Positions 1 through 10,203 of a DNA stretch of 64,000 nt are shown piece by piece. The DNA is taken from contig OY282560.1 of assembly GCA_958295665.1 (NCBI GenBank), positions 262,308,641 to 262,372,640 of the forward strand, written 5' to 3'. Within the stretch, counting starts at the first letter, position 1. Every line of letters starts with the position of its first letter. Source of the stretch: Tipula vernalis (Eukaryota; Arthropoda; Insecta; Diptera; Tipulidae). The notes under the pieces are model-generated. The model was not told where the DNA came from. It did not search any database and saw only the letters and a list, made by a program, of their open reading frames with translations. A program made the position numbers and the translations under genes.

Positions 1-1089
1 TGCACTACACATTATCAGTTTATGAATTTAATTTTTTTTCCTGTTTACATAGAATAAAAGGAATTTACAATTTATCGAGTTCTAGTGCAGTTCTCATGGA
101 AAACACGACTAATCACGCATTTTGTTTTCGTAGAGCAAACTCAATTCAAAGTCAAACGCAAATCAAGAAGAAGTAAGAGGTGAGAAGAAATTAACAGCAG
201 AGAGTCTGATTTAAAGAGAGTAAGAAAATAAATTTATTACATTTCTACTGTATTTTCCATTTGTTGTTGTTTTTTTTTAATTTTTTGAAAATAAATGTTC
301 ACGAGACGTCTTGGTATTATATCGTTTTTGATAGTACTCTTAAAATATCTCTTAAAACTCTCCAAATATATTAGAAAATATTTGGAGACCTGTCAATTTG
401 AATTTTTACATACATATTTGGTGGTTGATAAATAAATAAAACAATTTTGGTAATTTTTATTTAAATACGTTATTTAAATTTTTTTCTATTTAAATAATTT
501 AAATTACAAGGGCTCTAGGACAAGCGTTGAACAACACGCCGCTTCTAATAAAAAAAAAAAAATCACTGGAAAATAAAGAAAATTTATCTTAGGTTTATAA
601 CTGAATTTTATAAAAATAAATAATTTATAAGAATAAAATATTTCATAATTTTTTTTTATCAAATTTTAGGTTATGTTGGTTTTCAAAACAAACAATAAAT
701 AAAATATTTTAATTTTCGAGTACAACATTAAATATTATTTTGAAACTTACTACGATTCGATAAGATTGTTTTTGTTTAATACGACTATGAGAAACGTCAA
801 AGTTGTGATGCTTATGATCACCTATTATGTATATCTTAGCTAAGAGATTCTTTAAGGGAATCTCATAACTAAGCGAACGTACAGAATCGCAAAATAGTGT
901 TAGGTAAGAGAAATCTCTTAACTAAGAGAAATCTTTTATTTAAGACTTCTGTGACTGTACATCAGAATCGACGGTTAGTTGTTTATTGATTGTTATTACG
1001 GCGTACGGGAAATTTTCTTATTGAAAGGTAATAAAACCAATTTAATATTTTTTATTTTTACATAAAAGGCTTCGCTATTTACCTTCTAG
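1..1089. other. AT-rich non-coding flank
   Basis: No coding signal is visible. A small patch at 833-965 holds short hairpin-like repeats: GAGATTC/GAATCTC arms at 844-850 and 858-864, two AGAGAAATCT copies, and two GTACA...GAATCG motifs. It may be the remnant of a small MITE. The rest is A/T-run sequence leading up to the ATG at 1090. Confidence 0.5.
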
Positions 1090-2780
1090 ATGTTTGTCAG
1101 AGTTGGAAGAAAACATCTAGGCGGCCAAAAATTAAGAAATTTGCTTCAATCATCTAACGGTGACAACGTAGATCAAGACAATATAGATGGCGATTGGTCA
1201 GATGTTGATGATGAACATAGCCGAGAAATTCCGCAAATACAGTCCTAACCAAACTTATTTGTACCTGCTAAATTTTTGATGCAACGTAACGCAAATAACT
1301 TTAAAAATTTTATCAATAATAAACATTTTGAAAACATTAATTTTAATTCAATAAATTTAATTACCCTGCTTTACATTTCAATTAATTTTTTTGTTAATTT
1401 TACTTCTAGGAGAAATTACGGTTAATTAAGTTTTTGTCAAAATTATTTGTACCCACAAATTTGTTCTCAATATTATTTGTGTAATATGGAAAAATTCAAA
1501 ATAAAATAGTAAATCAGTTAAATATAAGATTATTGTTGGCTAATTAAATAATGATATAGTCAGTCATGTTTTGTATGCATATGGTCAGTTTTTGTTTTAT
1601 CTCTATAGCATCTCGCAAATGGTTTAAAAATTTGTTGTTAACATCACCTTTGCACCCTGTTACAAATTTTTGGTCTTGTTAGATCATCGAAGAATACATA
1701 AGAAGAATTATTGCCACGAAATTATTAAAAAATCTTGAATATAATTATTTGTCTCGCCGAGGGCAGAGATTCGATTTAAACGTGTGGAGGCTTAAGTTAA
1801 AGTGGAAGATATTCATGATCTAACAAGATCAAAAATTTGTAACAGGATTTCAAGAAAACCGAGCGGGATGAGATTCTATGTGATGTTAACAAGAAATTTT
1901 GGAACCACTTGTGAGTTGGTATAGAGAATAAACAAAAACTGGCCATATGCATATAAAACATGAGTAACTATATCATTATTCAATTAGCCAAAAATAATCC
2001 TAAATTTAATTGAATTAATATTTTATTTTGTTTTTTTTTCATATCACACAAATAATAATGAGAACAAATTTGTGGGTACAAATAATTTAGGTAATGTTAA
2101 TGTTTTCAAAAAGTTTATTATTTATATAATTTTTAAAGTTATTTGCGTTACGTTGTGTTACGTTAGGACTGTAGTAGACGAAATACTGGTTGAAGATGCG
2201 GCTGACGATAGCGAAAGTGTGAAAGATTATACCGACCGTAGAGTTATTGAAAGTAGTACTACCGAAAGATCTGAAGGTGTTACGTGGTTTAACACGCAAA
2301 AACAGAAAAAATCGGCGCAAATGGAGCAGTGTTCCTCGTAATTTAAGGAAAGTTCCAAGCTTCAAAATATCAAAAGAAAAGGGTGGGTTGTCATTGACGT
2401 TGTTGGCGCAAAATCTCAATACATCACTAGCGTGTCTCAAGTCTGTATTGACAGAAAATATTGTAAGCGTTATTGTTTGTGAGACAAACCGAAAAGCCAA
2501 AGATTATTATAGAAACATATATACTGCTACAACTTCAATTAAAAAACCACTCATTTGGTACGACACGGATTCAGACGAAACTTTTGCATTAATTGGAATA
2601 TTGATGTACGCTGGTTTACGCAAAAACTATCATTTCTATAGAGCGGTTTCGACCCTCGAAAGAACGCAACAACTATTATGCTTTCTCCGGTTCGATAACC
2701 ATCGCAGTAGAAAAGAACGACTAAAAGTGGTCAAGTTAGCCATATTTAGGCACATTTGGACCATGTTTCTAGACAGTTGT
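1090..2780 (+). pseudogene. piggyBac-type transposase relic 1 (N-terminal half)
   Basis: This is the amino-terminal part of a piggyBac-family DDE transposase, the nuclear enzyme that cuts and pastes at TTAA sites. From the ATG at 1090, 50 codons of acidic N-terminal region are open up to 1239. A foldback element then interrupts the gene, and the acidic region resumes at 2174 in the same frame. A frameshift lies between about 2283 and 2340. Downstream, the 2247-2780 frame carries family landmarks: the T.E..ALIGIL.YAG helix region, and LRFDNHRSRKERL followed by an F..IW..F segment. The catalytic region is absent because the relic stops about 100 bp before the LTR at 2877. The family call rests on recalled piggyBac motifs. 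It could be the same family as relic 2 at 17.8 kb, which keeps the opposite half. Confidence 0.75.
1240..2171. mobile_element. 932-bp foldback element with TA target duplication
   Basis: The element starts CAGTCCTAAC and ends GTTAGGACTG, flanked by TA at 1238-1239 and 2172-2173. The arms are long and imperfectly complementary. For example, 1536-1610 matches 1921-1990 in reverse complement, and 1625-1695 matches 1815-1895. Nearly the whole unit is therefore two arms around a short centre near 1700-1810. It has no coding content of its own. It sits inside the piggyBac N-terminus at an ATA codon, and removing it with one TA rejoins the frame. The TA duplication suggests mobilisation by a Tc1/mariner-type or other TA-targeting transposase, which is inference. 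Confidence 0.88.
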
Positions 2781-2876
2781 GGCGGCTCACTTATTCATTT
2801 ATATAAATTACTTATTTATTTATATAAATTGATGCTCGCTCACCACCACAATGTAGGGCTATCGCACAAAATATAT

Positions 2877-3360
2877 TGTGGCGGTGACACCAAGGGTGTG
2901 ATAGAATAAGTTAAATAAATAGTTCAATTTTTTACTGTACTAAATGGAATTTTCCAAAATAAAACAGTTCTAAATGTTTCTACATTATTAGTACTGGAAA
3001 AGTCATGAACTTTCGAGAAATTTGGTTTGTGTATATAAAAAGACGAACAAGATCAAATTGGATTAATCGAATTTGGAACGCGATAGTGTAAACTTGTAAG
3101 AAGTAGTAGTATTTGGGAAACGATAGTGTAAAGATTAAAAAGGAATTAAAAAGTGTTTTTGTGCGAAGTAAACAGTGAAAGTGATCAGTGAAATTGTGCG
3201 AATAATTTAGAAATAGTGATTTTGTGAATTATCATTAATAAACTGTGTTGTAATAATTTTTGTGTGACATAAATAAATTCGTTGGTGATAAATTGAATTG
3301 ATTTTGTATTATTCACAATCCAGTGATACGAACCTATATTGACAAGGCAAAAACGTAAAA
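2877..3360 (+). repeat. Solo LTR of the Gypsy family (LTR A)
   Basis: This 484-bp copy is closely related to the LTR at 3495-3949. It begins TGTGGCGGTGACACC and ends near AACGTAAAA. It is flanked by ATAT at 2873-2876 and 3361-3364, consistent with a 4-bp target duplication and loss of the internal region by LTR-LTR recombination. It contains the promoter-like TATATAAAAAG motif seen in the other copies, at about 3033. Confidence 0.8.
3033..3043 (+). promoter_or_regulatory. TATA-like box inside LTR A
   Basis: TATATAAAAAG follows GGTTTGTG in LTR A, and the same context recurs in LTR B near 3653 and LTR C near 7471. The conserved position in each LTR fits the RNA polymerase II core promoter of a Gypsy element. 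No transcription evidence is available. Confidence 0.5.
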
Positions 3361-3494
3361 ATATTTTGTGTTGTGTACTGTCATCTAGCGAAAGAGCTTG
3401 GACAATAGAAAATTAATTGTATGCTAAATTATGATTTTCTGTTTTACTCCATCTCGCTTTCAATAGCTTTCTCAATTCGATTTCGAATTGATAT
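3361..3494. other. Spacer between solo LTR and full Gypsy copy
   Basis: A 134-bp spacer. It contains TTACTCCATCTC at about 3446, a string that also lies just outside the inverted LTR at about 8218. It ends in ATAT directly before LTR B. Confidence 0.5.
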
Positions 3495-3949
3495 TGTAAC
3501 GGAGACACCTAGTGTGTAATAGAATAAGTTAAATTAATAGCTCAATGTTTTGCTGTACTAAAATGGAATTTCCAATGATAAAATTGTTCTAAATGTTTCT
3601 AAACTATTCTAACTGGAAAATTCATAAGCTTTCTAGAAGTTTGGTTTGTGTATATAAAAAGGCGAACAAAGTCGAATTGGATTATTAGTATTTGGTAAGC
3701 GCTAGTGCGAAGATTAAAAAGGAATTAAAAAGTGATTTAAAAAGTGTTTTAGTTGAAAAAAAATTATAAGTGTACAATAAAATTGTATAAAAATTAAATA
3801 AAGTGATTTTGTGAATTATTCCTAAAAAAAGATTGTGTTGTAATAATTTTTGTGTTAACTAAATAAATTCTTGGTGATAAATTTAATTGAATTTGTTTTA
3901 TTCACAATCCAGTAATACGAACCTTGACTGACAAGGCAAAAACGTAACA
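3495..3949 (+). repeat. 5' LTR of Gypsy element (LTR B)
   Basis: A 455-bp repeat starting TGTAACGGAGACACC and ending CGTAACA, so it has the usual TG...CA ends. It is preceded by ATAT. A primer-binding-site candidate, TTGGTGACGGCAAGG, follows almost at once (from 3951), which marks this copy as the 5' LTR. The TATATAAAAAGG box lies at about 3652. Confidence 0.85.
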
Positions 3950-4257
3950 ATTGGTGACGGCAAGGAGAGCAGTCAAACCGAGAAATTAGACAGCATAAGG
4001 AACGACAGTTGGAGACTATAAATCAGTTAAACGAAGAACATAAACACCATATGGAGAAACAAGGTGAAGAAATTAAAGACCAAATTACAGATGGGCAAAA
4101 GAGAATGGACGAGAACTTATCGAGTTGAAAACTGAAATTCATCACGCTAAAACGGAATTTAAAATTGAGATTCAAGATGTGGAACATAAATTACAAGCCG
4201 AATTTCAAACGGAGGTTAAACGTCTCTAGAAAGAGCTAACGTCAAGGCAAGCGGAAC

Positions 4258-4819
4258 AATGAAGCAAGGGGCTCAGACCGTTCAATCGATTAAATTAAAG
4301 CCACCAACATTCGACGAAACAATATCTTTCGGCATTTTCAAATTTCAATTTGAAACGGCAGCTAATCAAAACTGCTAGAATGCTGAACATCTTGTTGCAG
4401 CTCTTATAGTGGCCCTTAGAGGTGAAGCAGCAGAGGCTTTATAAATCATGCCAGCTATTTTGCACAAGCCATTACCAAACCGTCAATGGAAATACGCCGA
4501 GTGGAAATCGACACCAGCATAAACACAGAGCGGTCAACACCAAGATACGAGACGGAAGCGGCAAAATCAAATGTTGGGCATGTGATAAAATCGGTCACAT
4601 CTCTCGCGATTGCTGGGAAATAAGAAGAAAACAGGGAAGATCACCATCTCCTATGCAGCGACGACGGAGCGGAGCACAGGCAGTGGCCAAGCAAGAGGGT
4701 TAAATGACGACAGAGTCGTTAAACTAGAACAAGTCAGCTTAAAGGGGCAGAAGCTGATTCCCAACAACCGATTGCCCCATAACCTTCATCCGCATTTCGA
4801 AATTAGCAAGAGGCGGTGA
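4258..4819 (+). pseudogene. Gypsy gag remnant with one CCHC knuckle
   Basis: A K.KPPTFDE segment near 4295-4325 and a FETAA...HLVAAL..ALRGEA segment at about 4347-4440 match gag capsid of Gypsy elements as I recall them. In-frame stops break it. The sequence then jumps to a nucleocapsid part with a single zinc knuckle, C-x2-C-x4-H-x4-C (CWACDKIGHISRDC), at about 4576-4617. Arg/Ser-rich sequence follows. Most of the capsid C-terminus appears deleted near 4440. Function in the family: packaging of element RNA. Confidence 0.75.
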
Positions 4820-5455
4820 CAGCTTAACAATCAAAGGCGACATTGATGGTGTACACTGCATCATCACCCTCGATACGGGAGCAAATCGTACGATTGTCCG
4901 TAAAGATCTGATCGATGGAGGTATACAACCAGCTAATGGATTGAACTTACAAACAGAAACTGGAGATAGTTCAATAATGAAAGCAAAAAGATTGTGAAAA
5001 TAAAAATCGGAAGAACTCTTTCCAACACGAAGTACTGATTGCAGATATTATGGATGAAGTCATTATGGGAATGGACTTCATGAGGGAATATGGCTTCATG
5101 GTAAATGTTGGACGAAGAGTTTTAATTTACGATAACATCAAGTTGCAACTTCAATCTAGCAGTGCAGGAGCAACTACCAGGCGAATTGTTATTGATCATC
5201 GGGAGAAGCTGCCACCGAACTTGGAGACATGGTGTGGTTAAAATTGGAGGGAGGTTCTGGGTCACCCAGGTTGTGGGTTGTTGAAGCTAACGAAGAGGAG
5301 AACAGAGCCAAGGAAATTATAATCGGAAAAGCCCTAGTTGAACCAGACAATGACTATAGAGTATCAATTAGGACTCTAAATCTCTCGGATAAGACGAAAA
5401 CAATCAAGAAAGGAACAGTCATCGGCAAATGTAACGAGGTTTCGACTATAGTATA
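4820..5455 (+). pseudogene. Gypsy aspartic protease remnant
   Basis: A retropepsin-type segment with the catalytic Asp in TLDTGANRTIVRKDL lies at about 4865-4910. A frameshift near 4985 follows. In another frame comes the second half, with IMDEVIMGMDFM (the I.G.DF motif) at 5049-5085. Lower-conservation linker sequence at 5229-5455 leads toward RT. The active-site D-T-G is intact but the gene is split over at least three frames. Confidence 0.75.
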
Positions 5456-5469
5456 GTGGCACAGAGAGA

Positions 5470-6600
5470 TTCTGCACATCAACTACTCAAACGGTACACG
5501 TCCATATTCTGCAGTACCGAATTGATACGGGAACAGAGATGCCAATTCGTCAACCACCCAGGAGATTACCATTGGCAAAACAACAAGAAGTCGACCGGAT
5601 GGTAACAGATAAACAAGCAGCAGGAGTAATCGAACCATCTTACCACCGTGGAGCTGACCGGTAGTATTGGTCGAGAAGAAGGACGGTAGCATGAGATTCT
5701 GCGTTGATTACCGAAAACTCATTGCTGTGACTAAAAAAGATAGCTACCCATTGCCAACGATTGACGATACATTAGACACATTATCGGGTGCACGAATATT
5801 TTCTTAATTAGATCTACAAAGCGGTTATTGGCAGGTGGAAGTCCATGAGGAAGATCGCGAGAAAACAGCGTTCAGTGTGGGTAATGGGCTTTGGCAATTT
5901 AATGTTATGACGTTCGGATTATGTAATGCCCCTGCGACTTTTGAACGATTAATGGAGCGCGTGTTAAAGGGATACATTGGAAGACTTGCCTAATATATCC
6001 CAAGCTTTCTGGGGTTGTGCACCTATTATAGACGCTTCGTGCCAGGATTCGCCAACATTGCCAAGAGTTTACAAGAGTTGACCAGGAAGAACAAGGCATT
6101 CGAATGGAAGAATGACCAGGAGGAAGCATTCATCGAACTAAGGAGACGGTTATGTGTCGCGCCAATCCTCGCGTACCCTATACCCAACGTGAAATTTATT
6201 TTGGACCCCGATGCAAGTAATGACGGTATAGGAGGTGTGTTATCACAGGAAACTAATGGCCAAGAACGAGTTATCCCATACTACTCCAAAACATTATCAA
6301 AACCGGAGCGTAATTACTGCGTGACACGGAAAGAATTGGTGGCTATAGTGGAATGCGTTAAGCATTTCCATAAGTACCTTTATGGCCAAAAATTCCATTT
6401 ACGGACAGATCACGGTGCTTTATTATAGTGGCTGTTACAATTCAAGAATCCAGAGGGACAAGTAGCACGAGGGATCGAACGTCTTCAAAGCTACGATTTC
6501 CAAATCAAACATCGGAAGGAGAGTGCACACAGAAATGCCGACGCATTATCAAGACGGCCATGTCCAGTAGAATGTAAACATTGTGGTCACGTTTAAGCAA
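5470..6600 (+). pseudogene. Gypsy reverse transcriptase / RNase H remnant lacking the YxDD box
   Basis: RT motifs are present in order. A partly stopped N-terminal finger runs at 5530-5790. A D-L-Q-S-G-Y-W-Q palm motif is at about 5812-5836, and an F-G-L-C-N-A-P-A-T-F-E motif at 5915-5945. Directly after ERVLKG and a few residues the sequence jumps to FLGLCTYYRRF at 6008-6040, so the stretch that normally carries the YxDD catalytic pair is missing. RNase H follows, with ILDPDASNDGIGGVLSQ at 6195-6250 and a TRKELVA segment. It is broken by a TAG at 6426-6428 where a WL-containing motif is expected. The RT cannot be active. Confidence 0.85.
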
Positions 6601-6639
6601 AAGAAGGCATCATCGACGTTAGGATTAAGCAAGTGCTGC

Positions 6640-7312
6640 CTGATGGGGAGTGGGCCGACGAAATGATCAGGAAACAGCAATTGGATGATAGGGATTTATC
6701 AGTTACAATGGAATGGAAGGAAAAGGAACACCGGCCAACTTGGAGCGAGATCGCGGACAAAACTCCCATTGTCAAGGCTTCTTAGGCTCAATGGGATAGC
6801 CTCCATCTTAAAAATGGGTATTTAAAACGATTGTCGAAAAGCACGGATGGCAAAGTGAAGCAATTGTTGCTGGTGATACCAAAGGGCCGGATTGCGGAAA
6901 TTCTAAACGAGTATCATGGAGGAGCCAGTGGGGGCCACCTAGGAATTAATAAAACACTAGCAAAGATACGTCAACGATTCTACTGGTCAGGATGTAGGCA
7001 ATCAATGATAGAATTTTGCCAAAATTGTGACCAATGTGCTGCATTGAAGGAGCCCGCACGCAAAAGTTGAGGAACCATGAAACAATATAACGTTGAAGCA
7101 CCATTCGAAAGAATTGTAATGGATGTAGCGGGGCCATTTCCCACCACCAAGAGCGGCAACAAATATGTGCTAGTAATAATGGATTATTTCAGCAAATGGC
7201 CGGAGGTGTACCCCATTCCCAATCAGGAGACGACAACAATAGCTGATGCCGTGGTAAACAACTGAATTAGCAGATTTGGAGTGCCGATGGAGATCCGGCT
7301 TAGGTGGGGGTA
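6640..7312 (+). pseudogene. Gypsy integrase remnant, 3'-truncated
   Basis: The zinc-binding H-H-C-C domain is visible at 6831-7070: YHGGASGGHLG followed by FCQNCDQC. The start of the DDE core at 7077-7265 includes MDVAGPFP and LVIMDYFSKWPEVYP, giving two Asp positions. A TGA at 7263-7265 and a deletion remove the last catalytic Glu, the C-terminal domain and any chromodomain. The purine tract and 3' LTR follow directly. A second, unrelated integrase C-terminal fragment lies at 51.7 kb. Confidence 0.85.
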
Positions 7313-7735
7313 GTGTAACGGTGACACCTAGTGCATAATAGAATAAGTTAAATCAATAGCTCAATGTTTTACTGTACTAAAATGGAATTTTCCGTGATAA
7401 AATTGTTCTAAATGTTTCTACACTATTCTAACTGTAAAATGCATGAGCTTTCTAGAAGTTTGGTTTGTGTATATAAAAAGGCGAACGAAGTCGAATTGGA
7501 TTATTAGTATTTGGTAAGCGATAGTGTGGAGATTAAAAAGGAATTAAAAAGCGATTTCAAAAGTGTTGTAGTGCGAAATAACAGTTATAAGTGTACAGTA
7601 GAATTGTGTAAAAATTAAATAAAGTGATTTTGTGAATAATTGCTAAAAAAAATTGTGTTGTAATAATTCTTGTGTTAACTAAATAAATTCGTTGGTGATA
7701 AATTGAATTGAATTTGTTTTATTCACAATCCAGTT
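7313..7735 (+). repeat. 3' LTR of Gypsy element, truncated (LTR C)
   Basis: It begins TGTAACGGTGACACC and is collinear with LTR B up to CACAATCCAG at about 7733, where it stops. The last roughly 45 bp of LTR, which should end CGTAACA, are missing. The sequence then runs into an inverted LTR. Confidence 0.85.
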
Positions 7736-8204
7736 GTAATTGCACAGTTGTAATTGTGAATAATACAAAATCAATTTAATTTATCACAAAAGAATTTATT
7801 TATTTAACACAAGAATTATTACAACACAGCTTATTAATAAAATTCACAAAATCACTTTATATTAATTATTCTCAAATTTTACTGTACACTTATAATTTTT
7901 ATTTCCACCAAAACACTTTTTAAATCACTTTTTAATTCCTTTTTAATCTTCACACTATCGCTTACCAAATACTACTAATTCTTACAAGTTTACACTATCG
8001 CGTTAAAATTCGAATAATCCAATTCGATCTTGTTCGTCTTTTTATATACACAAACCAAACTTCTAGAAACCTCATGACTTTTCCAGTTAGAATAGCGTAG
8101 AAACATTTAGAACAATTTTTATCATGGAAAATTCCTTTTAGTACAGTAAAACATTGAGTTATTAATTTAACTTATTTTATTACACACAAGGTGTCACCGT
8201 CACA
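7736..8204 (-). repeat. Inverted LTR joined tail-to-tail to LTR C (LTR D)
   Basis: The reverse complement of this stretch begins TGTGACGGTGACACC at 8204 and follows the LTR to about 7752. There it stops at CACAAT, short of the LTR terminus. The junction with LTR C contains two TTGTAATTG copies, at 7734-7742 and 7751-7759. The outer edge at 8205-8208 is ATAT, the same four bases that precede LTR B. Confidence 0.85.
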
Positions 8205-8344
8205 ATATTTTTCTTTGTTACTCCATCTCTATTTTAGTAAAATAATCAAACTTGGTATGCGATTCGTTTCGTGTGTCAACACCAAAAGAAAAACGAAACT
8301 AATCCTACGAAACAAAATAATCCAATTTGTACGGATGTATACTG

Positions 8345-8764
8345 ATGGCTGATCTCCACTTACGTATTTTTCTCTTGACAAAAAAAAAATCTAGTCCATT
8401 TTTTTCTTCATGGATTTGAGCATGCTCATTGAAATTATGTCAAGGAAGAAAAAGATCAGAATATTCAATATTTTTGTCATGACGTTGTGCCATTTGAGCA
8501 TAAATTGTATTTTATGCTCAATTTCATGTCATTTCATATTGAATATTTGCACAATTAAAATGAAATTTTCATTATTTTTTGACAAAATTTGTGTTGTTAA
8601 AATAAAACATAAATAATAATACAAAAAAAAATAGGCCAAAAATTGTATTCATCGAAAAACGAACCAAATTTAAATTTTTCTTGTTCTCAAAGAGAGAGAT
8701 TAGTTTTGTTCTTTTATGTTTTTTCTTTTGTCAAGAGGAAAATATGCAAGCGGAGACCAGCCAT
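8345..8764. repeat. Small palindromic (MITE-like) element
   Basis: The left arm at 8345-8382 (TGGCTGATCTCCACTTACG and onward through CTCTTGACAAAA) matches the right arm at 8728-8764 in reverse complement. About 345 bp separate the arms. The centre holds a second hairpin around 8500-8522 (TTGAGCATAAA / TTTATGCTCAA). No target duplication was resolved and there is no coding content. The exact ends are uncertain. Confidence 0.6.
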
Positions 8765-9373
8765 GATTCCAATAATAATAATTGAACAAGAAAAAAAGGA
8801 AAACCAACTTCTGTGTTGCTTTAATTAATTAATTTATTTATTTGATACCTAAAGTGACTACAATCGGTACAAATAATTACGGCTAACTACAATTGTTAAA
8901 AAACTTAAATAAAACATTCTTGAACAAATCTCTCGACAAGTGAAAATCGAAAACTAGAGAAATTGAATTGAACACCAGTGATATTCTCAGGATCGGTTCC
9001 GAAAGACCATAGTTTGATGGGACCATTTCAATGAATAAAAGTCCATCACGTTGACGCATTCGGCATTCGGGAGCATACATTTTTATATGTGCGAGTAACT
9101 CGGTTTATTACTGGGCATTACTGGGTTTTCCAAAACTAAAAGGATCAATAATGATCGGGGGAGAGGGGAAAGGGAGGGGGGGAATGGGGAGGGGGGCTCA
9201 TCATTAGATCGTAAAAAGGAACGCTTGTTCTAGTTATGAGTCAGTGTATTTTTTCGTTGTCAATTTCGTTTGTGGACTAAAGTATATACGACATAGCTCA
9301 TTAGTAGTCATATTTGCACTATTATAATTTAAATTTAAAACCTGTTTTAGTGTTAGTTTGACTAACCCTACCA
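8765..9373. other. Non-coding stretch with a G-rich tract
   Basis: Nothing coding is seen. The notable part is the G-tract listed separately. This stretch probably belongs to the 5' untranslated part of the pogo-like element that starts coding at 9374. The motif GGGGGCTCATCA at about 9193 recurs in the same orientation near 16764, downstream of that gene. Confidence 0.4.
9157..9196 (+). other. G-rich tract, possible G-quadruplex
   Basis: Six runs of 3-7 G separated by 1-4 bases lie within 40 bp of otherwise AT-rich DNA. The pattern satisfies the usual four-run G-quadruplex rule. It sits about 180 bp upstream of the pogo-like N-terminus. No function is claimed. Confidence 0.7.
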
Positions 9374-9643
9374 GTGCCTTCCAAAAAAAACTATAATGTG
9401 AACGATATAGAAAAGGCACTCGAAAATATTAAAAGTAGGACTTCGATTCATGCGGCTGCTAAGATGTTCAACATTTCAAGGGCAACGCTTCAATACAGAA
9501 TACATAATCGTTCGAGAAAAAGTATAATGGAGGAACATGTTTGTTGATAATCTACCTAGCAACAAATGTTACAAAGCATTATTAAAAAGGCAGCCATATC
9601 CGTAAGAACACCCGAGGCTGTAACTAATTCTAGTGCCTGCGTA
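9374..9643 (+). pseudogene. pogo-like transposase, N-terminal HTH_psq exon (disrupted)
   Basis: Reading from GTG at 9374, in the place of a start codon, gives a pipsqueak-type helix-turn-helix. The landmarks are YNVNDIEKALENIK, then SIHAAAKMFNISRATLQYRI at about 9440-9500. This DNA-binding domain heads many pogo/Tigger-like transposases in insects. In-frame stops follow from 9545. The segment after them, RTPEAVTNSSACV, at 9605-9643 is the typical linker before the DDE domain. The gene is cut at GTA (9641-9643) by a large insertion and resumes at 14494 with SEKEIRGW. ATG-to-GTG change, nonsense codons and insertion together make it a pseudogene. Confidence 0.8.
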
Positions 9644-10203
9644 TTGTAACATTGGTGATGTTCCAGTTATGAGTAATGACGTATAAGTATGGTTGATTTT
9701 TTTTTGTGGTCATGACTAGTAGTGTATTCTGGATGGTAGAACCATAAACACATCGAAATCTGAATTTGGTGATGTCTTGTTGTCTTGTCTGCTCCAATTT
9801 GGTTCTACGGGCAAGAATGCAATTATTGGTATAACTACCCTGTATAATGATTTGATGGTGATGATGACTACCGTTTTAATTATGTTTCTTTTCCCTCTCA
9901 TAACGACGACAAGTATAGTTGCAATGATCGGCCCAAATAAATAAAAAAAATTGCAATCGGTCATTCGATTCTATTCTGTTGGTCAAGCAAGGTCAAAGAC
10001 ACAGTGCACCATAGTGATTATTATATAATTTGACACAGTTGATAATATACAGCTACCATATTGGTGGCATTTTAAAATTACCTGTACTATATAATAAGTA
10101 CATATTGTATAATATATATAAATAAGTGAGATTGGCCAAGTAATAGATTATTCTGTGTGTGATTAAGTGCCAGTTTATGTGCATCGTACATGATTTATTA
10201 TCT

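Larger units (their letters stand above)
3950..7312 (+). mobile_element. Internal region of a degenerate, internally deleted Gypsy element
   Basis: The domain order gag - zinc knuckle - protease - reverse transcriptase - RNase H - integrase is that of Ty3/Gypsy retrotransposons. About 3.4 kb remains between the LTRs, shorter than typical intact copies (about 4-6 kb). There are many in-frame stops and frameshifts, and at least three deletions: within gag after about 4437, across the RT active site near 5990, and in the integrase before 7300. A purine tract, AGGTGGGGGTAG, abuts the 3' LTR at 7313 and fits a polypurine tract. The copy cannot encode working proteins and would depend on other copies. 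Confidence 0.88.

Noticed and set aside
9716..9964. 82-codon minus-strand open frame in the 4.85-kb insertion
   Set aside because: Hydrophobic composition but no recognised motif or partner frame; AT-rich non-coding DNA easily gives such lengths.
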